From assembly GCA_008729055.1 (NCBI GenBank), contig SDUX01000002.1, forward strand, positions 6,425,485 through 6,489,484: DNA of 64,000 nt, read 5' to 3'. Source of the DNA: Pyropia haitanensis. Its lineage: Eukaryota > Rhodophyta > Bangiophyceae > Bangiales > Bangiaceae. Of this stretch, positions 39,135 to 51,892 are shown piece by piece; the stretch's first letter is position 1; each line of letters begins with the position of its first letter. The notes below the pieces were generated by a model that did no database searches, was not told the origin of the DNA, and saw only the letters and a list, made by a program, of their open reading frames with translations. The position numbers were made by a program, and so were the translations under genes.

Positions 39135-39321
39135 AGTCGAAAGCGACCGTCGGATTACTTGCCAATAGTCTCTAATGCCTGCAAAGCACGCGCGCGCAGG
39201 AACGTAACGACGACACCACCCGTTGGTGTGATGTATACAATCTGTACGCCCCCATCCCAGAGCCGAGCTGGACTAACAACAAGCACGTACTACACCAATA
39301 GGATGCAAAAGAAAAACGCGG

Positions 39322-39922
39322 CTACGGGAGGCGCGCTGGTACATCCCACGCCTCGACGGCCAGAACCCCAGACCCAGCCAGCGCCAGCACCGACCCCCAC
39401 AGCGCCGACGTCTCCTGGAAGGAAACCTCGGCACTGTTGGCCACCCCAACAGCCGCTGACCACAGCGCCACCAACAGCAAGGATATTATCCGATAGACGG
39501 CCGCCGATACCTCCGTGTTGCCTGGCGCCAGCCCCAGAAGGAACGCGGTGCTCAAGAGGAAAACGGAAACAGCGGCGGCAATGACCAGGTACAGGAAACG
39601 GGCAGGGCAGTTCGAAGCAAGGTGGCAAAGCTCGGAAATGAAGCCTCTGCCAGGGAGCACAGTGAAACGAGACGAGTGAAAAACAGAGCAGCCAGGGACA
39701 GGGTTTGAAAAATGGGGCAAAGCGCGGTGGTCAGTCTTTGCTTGACAACACAAACAATCCCAGTCATGCAAGGCCGGATAAAACGCGATTCTCAAGGCGA
39801 CGAAAAATCGCGACGTAGACACGGTTCAAAAACGAAGCGGAAGACACCATGGAAGCGCACAACACCAGGAAAGAGCCGAGCGCGGTGCCCCAAGCGGCGC
39901 CAAGTACCTGCGAGCGCCCCAT
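39322..39922 (-). CDS. Four-helix membrane protein, paralog B (two exons)
   Basis: This is a tandem paralog of the gene at 37404-38017. Exon 1 (39861-39922) encodes MGRSQVLGAAWGTALGSFLV plus two bases of a Leu codon. The 214-bp intron starts GTGCGC and ends TGGCAG. Exon 2 (39322-39646) continues GFISELCHLASNCPARFLYL. The 128-residue product aligns with paralog A along its whole length. Shared features are the ALGSxLVLG end of helix 1, the Cys-containing loop ending NCPAR/SCPAR, the helix-3 block ALWSAxVGVANS, and the TSxLWGxVLALAxxGVLA helix 4. Helix 2 has diverged most. The intron position and phase are the same as in A, so the duplication followed intron gain. The function is unknown; MARVEL-like topology is a tentative reading. 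Confidence 0.72.
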
Positions 39923-41013
39923 CGTCCCGCCCAGGAGGAATAGGCGTCGTCTGGCAGGGAACTGCTTTGAGCTGCCTGCTGAATCGTGGTAGTGACAGCC
40001 AATGGTGAGATGGTAGTGCCAGGTGAGGCAGCAGCGCGAATAGACTGGAGAAGCTGCGGCACAAAGGATGGCGACACTCGTCGTGATGGATTGCTCAGCG
40101 TTCTGAGCGCGCCTGTGCCTTGGCCCTGGGCCTGCATGGGACAGAAACGTCCACCAGTGCCCGGCAGGGATGCTCGACGGCGAAGGACTCACCGACGCCA
40201 CGTGTCAAGAGCGCCCAACGGACCAGAGTAGTGGGTCTTGGTTTATGGACAACTCCGACCGACATGACGTATTTAGTAGCTTTGCGGTACCTTTTAGGGG
40301 AGGAAGTGATCCACAGTATATAAATTTACGAAATAGAACACATTAAGTTGGTATCGGACTGTTTTCGGTTCTCTTATTGGTGCTCGCGCGTGACAGCTCT
40401 CGTGTTGATTGGACGCTCCCTCGTTCGTTCCAGCCCACCAGTATTTGTTCTCTCGTCATCTGGCTTCGTGGAGCCATGCTCACAGACTGAGTGAATCGGA
40501 CTTCGATGATCTCGCCCGCCGCCCCGTGAGCCAGGTGGGTTTTGCGCCTCGTCGGCGGCTCCCGCCGCCGCACGCGTGCACCTCGGTGGTTGCGCCGCCA
40601 GTCCCCCATGCATAGCTCCAGAGGGGGGTCGTTTACCCTCATTTTGCATCGGCCGCGCCCTTGTGGCACGTGGGGGGGGGGGCGAATCCGCTGGGGAGGG
40701 TGGCGTTTGTCGACCATCCGCACGCGCCCGCCAGCCTGTCTTGCGTCCTTGGCCGCCAGACCGCTGCCGCCACTCCATTCTCCATCAGCCCTACTCTGCT
40801 GCGGAGGTGGTGCTGCTCTTTGTATCCGACATCTTCCATTCGCATCCAACCGCTCGCGTATACATCCTTGCCCAGCCCTTCCCTTGCTCTTACCTCCTAT
40901 CCCCCTCTTCATCCTTTCCCTGACGACCGCTTCCTTTTCCATTGCCCGCTCTTTTGCCCCCGTCCACACCCGCTTTCCTCTCTTGCCGCGTTCTTGTCCT
41001 TCCTCCGATCTCG
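39923..41013. other. Intergenic region upstream of phytoene synthase
   Basis: This 1.1-kb region is A/T-richer at 40,230-40,480. TATATAAA at 40317-40324 could be a TATA box for a long-leader phytoene synthase transcript, but it is about 690 bases from the ATG, so a 5' leader intron may exist (a CAGGTGGGT donor-like site is at 40530-40538). No other gene was recognised. Confidence 0.45.
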
Positions 41014-42621
41014 ATGACACACCTCCCCCCACCACTGATGGCGGGTGTTGTGGGGCCCGTCGCCTTTGCGGGCGCCCCCTTGCCATGTTCATCTCGGAAA
41101 CCGACCACGTCTGCTGCCGGCCGCTCGATCGTGCAGCGGGGACCCGGACGGAGAAGCGTACCTACGAGTCGCCGGCGGTCCCGTAGGGCGGCCATCGTGG
41201 CACTGGCGCCAGCGGCGGGCGACGCGAGCGGCGGGGTTGACACGTTCAATGACGCGGACCCGGCGGTGTTGATGCCCGACCACCTGTTTGAGGAGGTTTC
41301 CTCGCGGGCCACGGGGCCGACGCGTATCGACGGCGCCTCGCGGGGGTTGCAGGAGTCTGCCACGGCCACCTACACTCTGCCGTCGCAGGCGGCCGCTTCG
41401 TCTTCCTCGCAGGCGTTGGCGTCGTCTGGGACGGTGCGGTCGAACGCGACCGCCTCTGCGGACACGGCTGCAGCCAGAGCTGCGGCAGCCGCGGCCACGC
41501 CCGAGCTGGACGCCCTGGACTTGGAAGAACTCCCCGTCGTGGGCGCATCCACCAGCGTGTCCCCCCCAGCGCCGTGGGACACGACGACGAGTGCTCACGG
41601 CCTATCGTTTCTAGCCCGACGACTAGACTTCGTGCGCCGCCGCCGTGCCATTGTGGCCAAGGCGTATGAGGAGTGTGAGCGGATTACGGCGCTCTATGCC
41701 AAGACGTTTTATCTGGGCACCAGCTTCCTCGACCCGGCCAAGCGCAAGGCCGTCTGGGCCGTCTACACCTGGTGCCGCCGCACGGACGACCTTGTCGATG
41801 GGCCGCGGGTGGTGCAGCGGAGCGGATCCCTCCGTGACGTCCTGGCGGGGTGGCGTATGCGGCTGGACGCTATTTTTGCGGCCGGCCGCGGGGCACCCGA
41901 GGGAGAAGAGGTACCGTCGCCGCGGGACGCGCTGGACCTTGCACTGGTCGACGTGATTGTGCGGTACCCAGACATGGATGTCACGCCGTTTGCCGACATG
42001 ATTGACGGCATGATTATGGATGTGGAGATGGACCGGTTTGCGACGTGGGACGAGCTACACCTCTACTGCTACCGGGTGGCGGGCACAGTGGGGCTGATGA
42101 CGCTGCCCATCATGGGGTCGGTGGACGGCACCCGGGCGGGCCTGCGCGCCGCCGCGGAGCCGGCGCTGGCGCTGGGGGTGGCCCTCCAGCTGACCAACAT
42201 CCTCCGGGACGTTGGCGAAGACCGCCTCCGTGGCCGCATCTACCTGCCCCTGGAAGACCTGAAGCGCTTTGGCTACTCAGAGGCGGACCTGCTGGCGGGC
42301 GTCCTCGACGACCGCTACCGGGCGCTGATGAAGTTTCAGATTGCGCGCGCGCGGGCGTACTTTGCCAAGGCCGAGGCTGGCATTGAGCTGCTGAGCGAGG
42401 ACGCGCGGCTGCCCGTGCGTGCGAGCCTGGACATGTACGCGGGCATCCTCGAGGTGCTCGAGCTCAACGGCTATGACAACTTTAAGCGCCGCGCGTTTGT
42501 GTCCAAGTGGGGCAAGCTCGCCACCCTGCCGGGCTCGTGGGCGCGCATCCAACCGGCCGACTCGCTCCCGCGGCGCGCGTTTGAGGCGTACCAGCGGTTT
42601 GTGTCGATTGGTTCGGGGTAG
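41014..42621 (+). CDS. PSY: Phytoene synthase
   Basis: PSY condenses two geranylgeranyl diphosphates to phytoene, the first committed step of carotenoid synthesis in the plastid. The first ATG of the likely precursor is at 41014 (MTHLPPPLMAGVV); one at 41038 and an upstream in-frame one at 40942 are alternatives. About 190 N-terminal residues are Ser/Ala/Arg-rich and include the transit peptide. The catalytic part shows AKTFYLGTSFLDPAKRKAVW, AVYTWCRRTDDLVDGPR with the first Asp-rich motif (near residue 256), MIDGMIMDVEMDRFATWDEL, LYCYRVAGTVGLMTLPIMG, ALQLTNILRDVGEDRLRGR with the second Asp-rich motif (near 394), RIYLPLEDLKRFGYSEADLL and FKRRAFVSKWGKLATLP. The frame is unbroken and intronless. 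Squalene synthase is excluded by these signatures. Confidence 0.95.
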   Translation: MTHLPPPLMAGVVGPVAFAGAPLPCSSRKPTTSAAGRSIVQRGPGRRSVPTSRRRSRRAAIVALAPAAGDASGGVDTFNDADPAVLMPDHLFEEVSSRATGPTRIDGASRGLQESATATYTLPSQAAASSSSQALASSGTVRSNATASADTAAARAAAAAATPELDALDLEELPVVGASTSVSPPAPWDTTTSAHGLSFLARRLDFVRRRRAIVAKAYEECERITALYAKTFYLGTSFLDPAKRKAVWAVYTWCRRTDDLVDGPRVVQRSGSLRDVLAGWRMRLDAIFAAGRGAPEGEEVPSPRDALDLALVDVIVRYPDMDVTPFADMIDGMIMDVEMDRFATWDELHLYCYRVAGTVGLMTLPIMGSVDGTRAGLRAAAEPALALGVALQLTNILRDVGEDRLRGRIYLPLEDLKRFGYSEADLLAGVLDDRYRALMKFQIARARAYFAKAEAGIELLSEDARLPVRASLDMYAGILEVLELNGYDNFKRRAFVSKWGKLATLPGSWARIQPADSLPRRAFEAYQRFVSIGSG

Positions 42622-43078
42622 CGAGGGGGGTACGCTGCGCTGCTGCTGCTGCTGCTACCATCAGTAACAGTCTGTCTTTTCCGTCCGATGTCCTCCCTTG
42701 TACCAACGACACACCCTTTTTTTTTTTCCGTCTAGTCTCCCGCTCAGGCACCTGGTCGTTCCTCACCGCCTACCTCCTGTTCCCGACCGTGTCACCGACA
42801 GACGCCCAAACGACCACGCGCCCCGCCTCGGGGAATGGCGTGCTGTCCGCGTGCCTTGCCCGCGGGCAGCGACGCCACGGCCGCCACGGCAGCGGCCGCC
42901 GCTGCGCCAGGCCACCAGGCCAGCCGGACGACGAGCAACCCCCCCCCCCCCGTGCCGCCACGCCCGCCGCGGCCGTGCGCCAGACCCCACCGCCCCACCC
43001 CGCGCGGCCGCCGTGCCGCCACCGTGGTCGTTGCTGCCGCAGCGGCGGGGGTGGCGGCGGCCGACGGGCGCGGCCGCC

Positions 43079-43109
<31 letters not shown>

Positions 43110-43770
43110 GCGGCGCGGGCGGCGGCCGCGCCACCGCCGCGGCCGCCGCGGCGGCCGCGGCCGGCCGCTGGCGGCGGTCCCAACCCGTGGCCGCGGGGGG
43201 GGGGCGGCGGCGGCGGCCGCCGGGCAGGCGCGGGGGCCATGGACGGCGGCGGCCGCCGCCCCTGCCGGTGTGGCGCCCACGGGGCGGGCGGACCCGACGC
43301 GGCGCGCGGGCGCCGGCAGACGGGGGAGCCGTGACCCGCGACGCGCCGGGACGCGCCGCCCGCACGCCACGCCTCCGGGTAGACGGCTGCCGTCGGAGCA
43401 GTTCCGCTGCAGCTGTTGCCACTGCGCCGGTGCGCACGGAAACTTTTCGTCCGTCATGCCCGAAAATTGGCGCGATCGCGCACGTCGCCCAACACACCGC
43501 CAAACCGGTGGCCACCACATCCGTGTTTGCAAATCGCGTCGATCCACGGTGCGGTCGCCCGCCGCCACGTCCCGGTCGAGGCGCACGCCGCCCCACACGC
43601 CCACCCGCCGTGCCAGACCCCCCCCAAGGCGCGTGCTGCGTGTCCTCCCTCACTTGCCCCCCCTCGGGGGCCCACCCCCCCCCCCCCCACCCCCCCCCCA
43701 TCAACATCCCCCCCCCACCCCACCCTTCCCCCTCCCTTCCCCCCCCTCCCCCCCCCCCCCGGCGGTGGCC
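42622..43770. other. Intergenic region with long C runs
   Basis: This region lies between two plus-strand genes. It opens with CTG repeats (42638-42653), has a T run at 42718-42727, and ends with C-rich tracts of more than ten bases (43677-43760) immediately before the chorein gene's start. Open frames on both strands are Pro/Arg/Ala-rich without domains. Confidence 0.45.
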
Positions 43771-45613
43771 ATGCAGGCCGTCTCGGACGCGCTGGCGCGC
43801 GCCCTCGGCACCGTCGCGGCGACCGTCGACGGCTCCGCGGCGCGCCTCGGCCTCGGCCCGTGGCCCCGCGCGGCGCTGCAGTCGCTCGTCGCCGACGGCC
43901 TGGCGCGGCTGCTCGGCTCGGTCGTCGATGGCCTCGACCGCGAGTCGGTGCGCCTGGCGGTCTGGTCGGGCCGCCTGACGCTGTCCCGGCTGGCGGTCAA
44001 GCCCGAGGCGCTGTCCGTCCTCCTCGACGCTGCCGGCATTGACGTGCCCGTCACGGTCACGTCGGGCGTCGTTGCCGTCCTTACCGTCACCGTCCCGTGG
44101 GGGCGCCTCAGCACCGCCCCGTTCCGCGTGCTCTTGGACGGCGTCACCGTGTGCGCGGCGCCGCTCGTGGCGGCGCCGTCGGCGGCACGCGCGGCGCGCC
44201 TCCGCGCCGCGCGGCTGAGCAGCGATGACTCGCTGCGGGTGGCGGCGGCGGCGGCGGCGGCAGCCGCCGCGGCGGGGGAGCCGGCGGTGGGTGGTGGCGG
44301 CGGCGGCGGGGGGGGGGGCGGGGGGGGGGCGCCGCCAAGGCCAGCTGGTCCTCCCGCTTCCTCACCCGCGCCATTGCCAACGTGCAGGTGGACATCCGCA
44401 ACGTGGTCATCCAGTACAGCGACGCGGCACCCGCCGCCGCCACCGCCGCCGCCGCCACCGCCGCCGCCACCGCCACCGCCGCCGCCGACGCCGCCACCGC
44501 CACCGCCACCGCCGCCGCTGCCGACGCGGCCGCCGCCGCCGACGCGGCCGCCGCCGCCGACGCGGCCGCCGCCGACACGGCCGAGCCGTACGTGCTAACG
44601 CTCGGCCTGAGCCGCCTGCAGGTGGTGAGCACCGGCGCCGACTGGGCGCCCGCGTTTGTCGACGCGTCCGGGCCGGCCATCCGCAAGGCGGTCAACCTGG
44701 GCGGCCTCGCCGCCCGCTGGGAGCCCCGCGCCGCCGCGCCCGCGCCCGCCGCGTTTGGCGAGTGGAACCGCCGGCACGCCGCCGCGACCGCCGCCGCGGC
44801 GGCCGCCACGGCGGCGGCCGCCGCGGGCGCGCCACCGCCGCCGCCACCGCCACGCCCGCCGCCGGGCACCATCCTCGCGCCCGTGGCGGCACAGCTGCGG
44901 CTGACCATCCGCAAAGACGGCGCCGCCGCCGCCACCGCCGCCACCGCCGCCACCGCCGCCGCGCCCGCCGCGCGCGTGGCCGTCGAGGTCGAGCTGCCCG
45001 ACCTCTCCCTCGCCGTCGACGCGGCGCAGCTGGCCGCCCTCCGCGCGACCGCGCGGCGGCTGGCGTCCCCCCCCGGGGACGACCCGAGCGCCCCCCTCCC
45101 CCCGCTCCCGTCGACCCCGCGCGGGCGGTGGCGGTGGCTCGCCGCCGCGGCGGTGCCGCCCGCCGCGCTCCGCCGCTGGCGCGAGTGGCGGGCGCTCGCC
45201 GACCCGGCCGCGTCGGCGCGCCGCGCCGCGCTCGCCGCCGCGTACGTTGCCGCGCGGACCGCCACGGCGGCGGCGCGTGCGGCGGGCGCGGCGGCCGAGG
45301 CGGCCGCGCCCGACGCGGTGCGGGTGGCGGCGGCGGTCGAGGCGGCGACGGGGGGGGTCGCGTGGGACCCGCGTGACGTTGGCACGCTCGTGGCGGCGGT
45401 GGAGGCGGCCGCCGCCGCGCGCGCGGCGCGGGGCGCGGCGGGGGAAGTGGACGCGGACGGGGCGGGGGGGGGGGGGCGCCCGCCTACCTGCTCAGCGTGG
45501 AGCAGCTGCTGCTGCTGCGCGACGCGGCGGACCGGCGGGCGCGGGCGGCGGGGGTGGCGCCGCCGCCGCCGCCGCCGCCGCGCGTGCCGAGCATCACGGG
45601 CGGTGGCGGCGCG

Positions 45614-45644
<31 letters not shown>

Positions 45645-45685
45645 ACGGCGGCGGCAGCGGTGGCGCGCGTGGCAACGGCGTTGAC

Positions 45686-45729
<44 letters not shown>

Positions 45730-46018
45730 GTCCTCCCCCCCCCCCACCCTCCGCGTCGCGGCGGTCCTCGGCCGCGCGTCGCTGCAGCTGGCGTCTGGGG
45801 GCGGCGGCGGCGGCGGCGGCGGGTCGGGGCGGCGGCGGCCGCCGCGGCGGCGGCCGCTGGCCGAGCTGCGGCTCCTCGAGGCCCGCTTTACTGCGTCGGT
45901 CACGGCCGGCGCCGCCGGCGGCGCCGCGTTTGTCGTTGCCGTCCTGCTGCGCTCGTTTGGGCTCACCGACCTCCGCTCCCGCCGCGCGCTGCTGTGCCCG
46001 CGGCCACGCGGCGGCGGT

Positions 46019-46057
<39 letters not shown>

Positions 46058-46255
46058 GGCGGCGGTGGCGTGGCGGGGGGGGGCGCCACTGCGGCGTCGG
46101 CGGCGGCGGCGGCGGCGGCGACTGCCGACGCGGCGCCGCCGCCGCCGCGGCCGCTGCACGCGCACCTCGACGACGCGGAGGTGTCGGCGGCGCTCGCCTA
46201 CATCCGCGAGCAGCACGCGTCGGCGGGCGGACCAGCCGCCGCTGGCGGCGGGGCG

Positions 46256-46291
<36 letters not shown>

Positions 46292-47038
46292 TCCAGCAGC
46301 GTCCAAGCCAACGGCGTACCCCCCCCCCCTCCCCCCCCCCCCCCCCCCCCCGGCGACCCCCCCCCCCCCCCGGCTGCCTCCTCGCGCTGCGCGTGCAGCA
46401 GGCGGCGGTCGCGCCCGACGGCGCCGGCGGCGCCGGCTCCGTCGCCGACCAGGCGCGGCGCCTCCTCGACGCGTCCCGCATCTCGGTCGACGCGGCGGTC
46501 GGCGGCGTGGACGTGACCGTCGACGGGCCGGGCGGGTGCCTCCTCGACGTGGTCGCGTTTTTTACCACCCCCGACGGGGGCGGGGGCGGGGGGGCCGCCG
46601 AGCGGCTGCCCCCGCCGTCACCTGCCGCCACGGCGGCGGCGGCGGCGGCGGCAGCGGCGTCGGCGGCTGGCCGCCACCGCCGGTCCCCGAGCGTCGCGCT
46701 CGACGCGGCCGCCGCGGCGGCCGCCGCTGGGGCGCCGCCCCTCTCCCCCCGCGCGGCGCGCGGCGGCGACGCCGCCACCACCACCGCCGCCGCCGCCGCC
46801 GCCCCCGACGCTGCGGCCGCGGCGGCCGCGTCGCGCACCGCCGGCCTCGCCCGCCTCCGCCGCCGCGCGCTGACCGACGCGGTCGCCGCGGGCGTGCCGC
46901 CGCGGCTGTCCATCCTCGTTGCCGCCCCGCGGGTGCGGCTGACGGGCGCCCGCCGCGGGGGGCCGACGGTGCTCGCACACCTCGGCACCGTCGCCGTCGC
47001 GTCGGTGGGGGTGGGGGGGGAGCGCGGGCCGTCGGGCC

Positions 47039-47100
<62 letters not shown>

Positions 47101-48115
47101 AGGGGGGGGGGTGGGGGGGGGGGGACGCCCCGGACGTTCTCCACCCAGTGACGCCCGCCGCTGGGGGGGGGGGGGGGGGCGCCGCCGGCGACGGCGGCGG
47201 CTCGGACGGCGCGCTCATCCGCTACAGCCACTACCGCGTGTCGCTGACGGACCTGTCGCTGGCGGTGGTGGCGCCCGCCGCCGCGGTGGCGGGTGCTGCT
47301 CTCGGCGGCGGCGGCGGCCTGGGCGGCGGCCTGGGCGGTGGCGGCTTGGGCGGCGGTGGCTTGGGCGGCGGCGGCCTGGGCGGCGGTCTGGGCGGCGGCC
47401 TGGGCGGCGGCCTTGGTAGCGACGGCGGCGGTCGTGACGGCAGCGGCGGCGGCCGCCGCGACAGCCGCAGCCGCAGCCGCCGCCGCGCGGCGCGCGGGCG
47501 CGTCGGCGCGGTCCCCCCCCACTTTCCGCCCCCCCCCCCCCCCCCCCTGGCGCCCCCCCTCCCCCCGCGCGCGGCGGCGGTCGAGAGCGTCATGGCGCCG
47601 TTGGAGCTTGGCGTCCGCGTGGCGGTCCTCCACCACCCGTCGCTCGTCGTGGCGGCGGCGCCCCCTGCCACCGTTGCGCGCACGCCGCGGGTGCGGCTGC
47701 GCGGCAACGTGGCCGCGATCGCGACCGTCGTGTCGGACCGGGCGGTGCGGCAGGCGCTGCTGCTCGCCGCCGAGTGGCTGTCCGCGTCGCCGCCGCCGGC
47801 GCCACCGTCGCGCGCACCCCCAACCCCACCACGACCAACCCCACCACGCCCAACCCCACCACGCCCAACCCCACCACCACCACCACCACCACCACCACCA
47901 CCACCACCCGCGACCGCCGTGCACCGGGGGGGGGGTGGCGGCGGCACGCCCGGCCGCGTCGCCGCCACGGCGGCGGGCACCCCCGGCCGCCGCGGCCGGC
48001 CACCAGCGGCGGCGGCGGTGCCGCCGCTGCCGCCGCTGGCGCTCGGCGCGCCCGCGGTCGCGGCGGCCGCGGCGGCCGCGTCGCCGCCGCGGCCGCCGCG
48101 GCGGGCGCCTGCCGC

Positions 48116-48156
<41 letters not shown>

Positions 48157-49763
48157 GGGCGCTGGGGGGGGGGGCGCCGCGGCCGCCGCGCAGCCCGGTC
48201 GAACCACCGGCTGGGGGTGGGGGGGGGGGGCCCGACGGTGGCGGCGGCTGGGGCGGTGGGGGTGTCGGCTGGGGCAACGGCGGCAATGGCGGCGACGGCG
48301 GCGGCAGGGGTGGTGGCGGCTGGGGTGGTGGTGGCGGCGGCGGTGGTGGCAGCGCGGGCGCCCCCCCTTCCCCCCCCCCCGGGCGCGCACCCCCCCCCCC
48401 CGTCACTGCGTGCCATGGACGCGGCGCTGACCGTTGGCGTCGCGACGCTCGACATCCGCGACGCGGCGGACCGGTCGGTCCTGCGCCTCGCCGTGGCGGG
48501 CGCCCGCGCCGACGCGCCGCCGTCTGCCGCGGCGGCGGCGACGCTGACGCTCGATGGTCTGTCACTGGCGGGTGCCGCGGCGCGGCCGCTGCTCGCGGTG
48601 CGGCCGCGCGCGGCGGTCACGTCGCCGTGGACGGTCGTCGAGGCGGACGAGGCGGCGGGTGCGCGGGAGGTGGGGGGGGGGGGGACGCCCGCCGGGGGGG
48701 GCGGGGGGGGGGGGAGGCTCGCGGCGTGCGGGCGCGGGTGCTGCCGCTGCCGCTCTGGGGGGGGGGGGGGGCGGCGCCGGCCGTGGGGGCGGGACTGGGG
48801 GGGGGGGCGCCGCGTCGTCTGCCGTGTGGGGGCAGCAGGGCCAGGCGGGCGTCGACGCGGTCGGCAGCGACCTGCTCGCGCACCGGCTGGCCACGCAGGG
48901 GCGGCGGGTGCTCGGGTCGGCGCGCGCGGCCGCCCCGGGGGGGGGGAACCACCGCCGCGGCCGCAGCTGGGGCAGCGACACGAGCGGCAGCAGCGGCAGC
49001 AGCGAGGACAGCAGCGTCGACGTGAGCGTCGATGACGGCGCCGACGCGGGCGGCCGTGACGGCGGCGGCGACGGCGGTGGTGGTGGTGGTGACGGCTGGT
49101 TCCCTCTGCCCGCCGGTGCGGCCGCGCCGGCCGACCGCCGCCGCCGGTCGGCGCGCCGCGCGCTCGGCAGCGTCGCGCTCCGCCTGCAGCGGTGGCCGTC
49201 GGGCGCGACGGACCTGGCCGTTGGCGTCGTTGCCGTCGCGGCGCTGCCCGCCGCGGTGCACCCGGTCGCGGCGCTCGCGTCGTCGCTGTCACGGGCGGTG
49301 CGGGGCGACCGGGTGCTGTCCCGCCGCCTGTCGGTGGCGACGGGGGGGGGGGGGGTGCGGACGCCGCCGCCTCCCCAGACGGGGCGCCGTCGACGGACGG
49401 CACCGCGGGCGTGACGCCCCGCCGGTGGGGGGGGGGGGCGCCGGCGGCGGAGGTGGCGCCGGTGGCGGCGGCGGCGGCGGCTGGCGGCCGCCGGCCTTGC
49501 CGTCGCCGCTAACGTCGCCCGCGCTGCCGCCGGCGCTCGCGCCGTCGCCGGCGTACAGCGCCTCGACGGCCGCGTCGGAGGAGGCGGGCGGCAGCGTCGA
49601 CGGCGGGGCGGCGGGCGCGTCGGGGGGGGGGGCGGGGGGGGTGGGCGGCGCCACGCCCGCCGCGGGCGGGCCGCTGGCGGCGGCGGCGGCCGCGGCGGCC
49701 GCCGCCGCCGCCGCTGCCGCCGCCGCCGCCACCACCACCACGGCGGGCCGCACCCCAGAGCGC

Positions 49764-49818
<55 letters not shown>

Positions 49819-50785
49819 GCGCGGTGGCGGCCCCCCCCCCCCCCCCGCCACCCGTGCGCGTGCACATTGGCGCCGTCCGCGTCCTGGCCGGCGCCGCGTG
49901 GCACGCTGCGGCCGGCGACTGCGTCGCGCGCCTCCGCGCGCGGGACGTGGCGGTCGCGGCGCACGCGGGTGGCGTGGCGGGCCGGCTGGACGTGGCGGTC
50001 GGCCGGCTGTCGCTCGCCGACCGCTCCGCGCGGCGGGCGGACGGGTACGAGCTCGCCCTCCTCCGCCGGCCGCCGGCCGCGCGGGGGGGGGGGGGGGGGT
50101 GGACGCGGCTGCCGCCTGGGCGGCCGCCGCCGGCAGCGGCGGTGGCGGCGGCGGTGGCGGTGGCGGCGGCGGTGGCGGTGGCGGTGGCGGTGGGGGGGGG
50201 GGGGGGTGGGGGGGGGAGGGCCGGCCGTGTCGGCCACGCTGGCGGCGGCGGAGGAGGAGGCGCCGCCGTCGCTGGTGGTGGCCTACACGCCGGGCGTGGG
50301 GGGGGGCGGCGGCCGCGTCGCGGTGACCGTGTCGCACACGCAGCTGGCGCTGCGGCGCGGCTTCCTCACCGAGCTCGGCTGGATCCAGCGCGCGCTCGCC
50401 GCGGCGGTCGCGGTGGACCTGGCCGACCCGCCGGCCGCGGCGGCCGCCGCGACGCCCGCCCCCGCCGCGGCTCCCGCCGTGGCGGCGTCCCCCCCGCGGC
50501 GGCCGCCGACGTGGCCGACGGCGACGGCGGCGGCGCCCCCCCCGGGGGTGCCCCCTTGCAGGTGACGCTCACCGCCACGCAGCTGGCGGTTGTGCTGCCC
50601 GTCCTCGGCGGGCGCCACCGCGGCGCCGCGGTGACGCTCGACGCGGACGCGGTGCGGGCAACGTGGACGGGCGGCGACCGCGGCGGGACGGTCGTGGCGG
50701 TTTCCCACGCGATGCTCATCACCACCGCCGCGGCGGCGGCCGCCGACGGGGGTGGCTCCGCCGCCGGCGGTGGTGGCGGTAGCGA

Positions 50786-50834
<49 letters not shown>

Positions 50835-50895
50835 TGGGGTGCCGCCGCCGCGTCCGCGTCGGTCAGCGGCGGTGCCCCGCATCCGGGCGGCAGCA

Positions 50896-50935
<40 letters not shown>

Positions 50936-51443
50936 GGACAGTACCGTGGCGTTCAACCTCACCGACGTGGAGGTGTCGAGCGGCTGGGACGCGGTCTCCG
51001 TGACGGGCGCCGCGCAGCACCTGACGCGCGTCACGGTTGGCGACGCGCACGCCATCCTCACCGCCGACCAGCCGCCGGTTATAGCCGCGGCGTGGGCGAC
51101 CAACCTGGGCGCGCCCGTCGTGGCGGCGCCCGACCAGGTCGACCGCCCGCCGCCGCCGCCGCCGCCGCCGGCCGCGCCGGACCCGTCGGTCGACACGCGC
51201 ACCAGCCGGCTGGCCGGCTCGATTGGCAAGCTGACCGTCGACCTGCTCGCCGCCGACGGCGACGGCGACGGCGACGCGGCGCCGGTCGGCCTCGCCTCCC
51301 TCACCGTCGAGTCGGCGGCGTACATGCAGCGCGTCACCGCGCCTGCCCCCGCCGTCGAGGGGGTTGTCGACGGCGGTGATGCGGCCGGCAGCGACAGCGA
51401 CGACAGCGGCAGCGGCACCGACGCTAGCGGCGGCGGTGGCGGG

Positions 51444-51481
<38 letters not shown>

Positions 51482-51854
51482 CGGCGGCGGCGGCGGCGGC
51501 GGCGACGGCGGCGACGGCGGCGGCGGCGGCGGCGTTGGGGCGGGGGCGGGCTTTTCCCAGCGGGACCTCACCGTCGGCGTCGCGTGGCTGTACGACGCCC
51601 GGCCCGGCGTGCCGGACGCGTTCCGCCTGGCGGTGGACCTCCGCCGCGGCCCCGGCGCGGGCGCCGGCCCCGCCGCGCACCCGCGCCTGTCGGTGCGGTC
51701 GACGACCGCGGCGGGCGAGCGTGTGCCGCGGGCGACCGTGCGCGTCCTGTCGCCGTGGGTGCTCGGCGTGCCGGACTTTTACGCCGCCGTCGGCGGGTTC
51801 TTTGTGCCCCTCACGGCCGCCGCCGACGCCACCGACGCCGCCGACGCCACGGCC

Positions 51855-51892
<38 letters not shown>

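Noticed and set aside
42835..43770. N-terminal extension of the chorein gene frame upstream of 43771
   Set aside because: The extension is Pro/Arg/Ala low complexity through C runs, whereas the family's N-terminal pattern begins shortly after the ATG at 43771.
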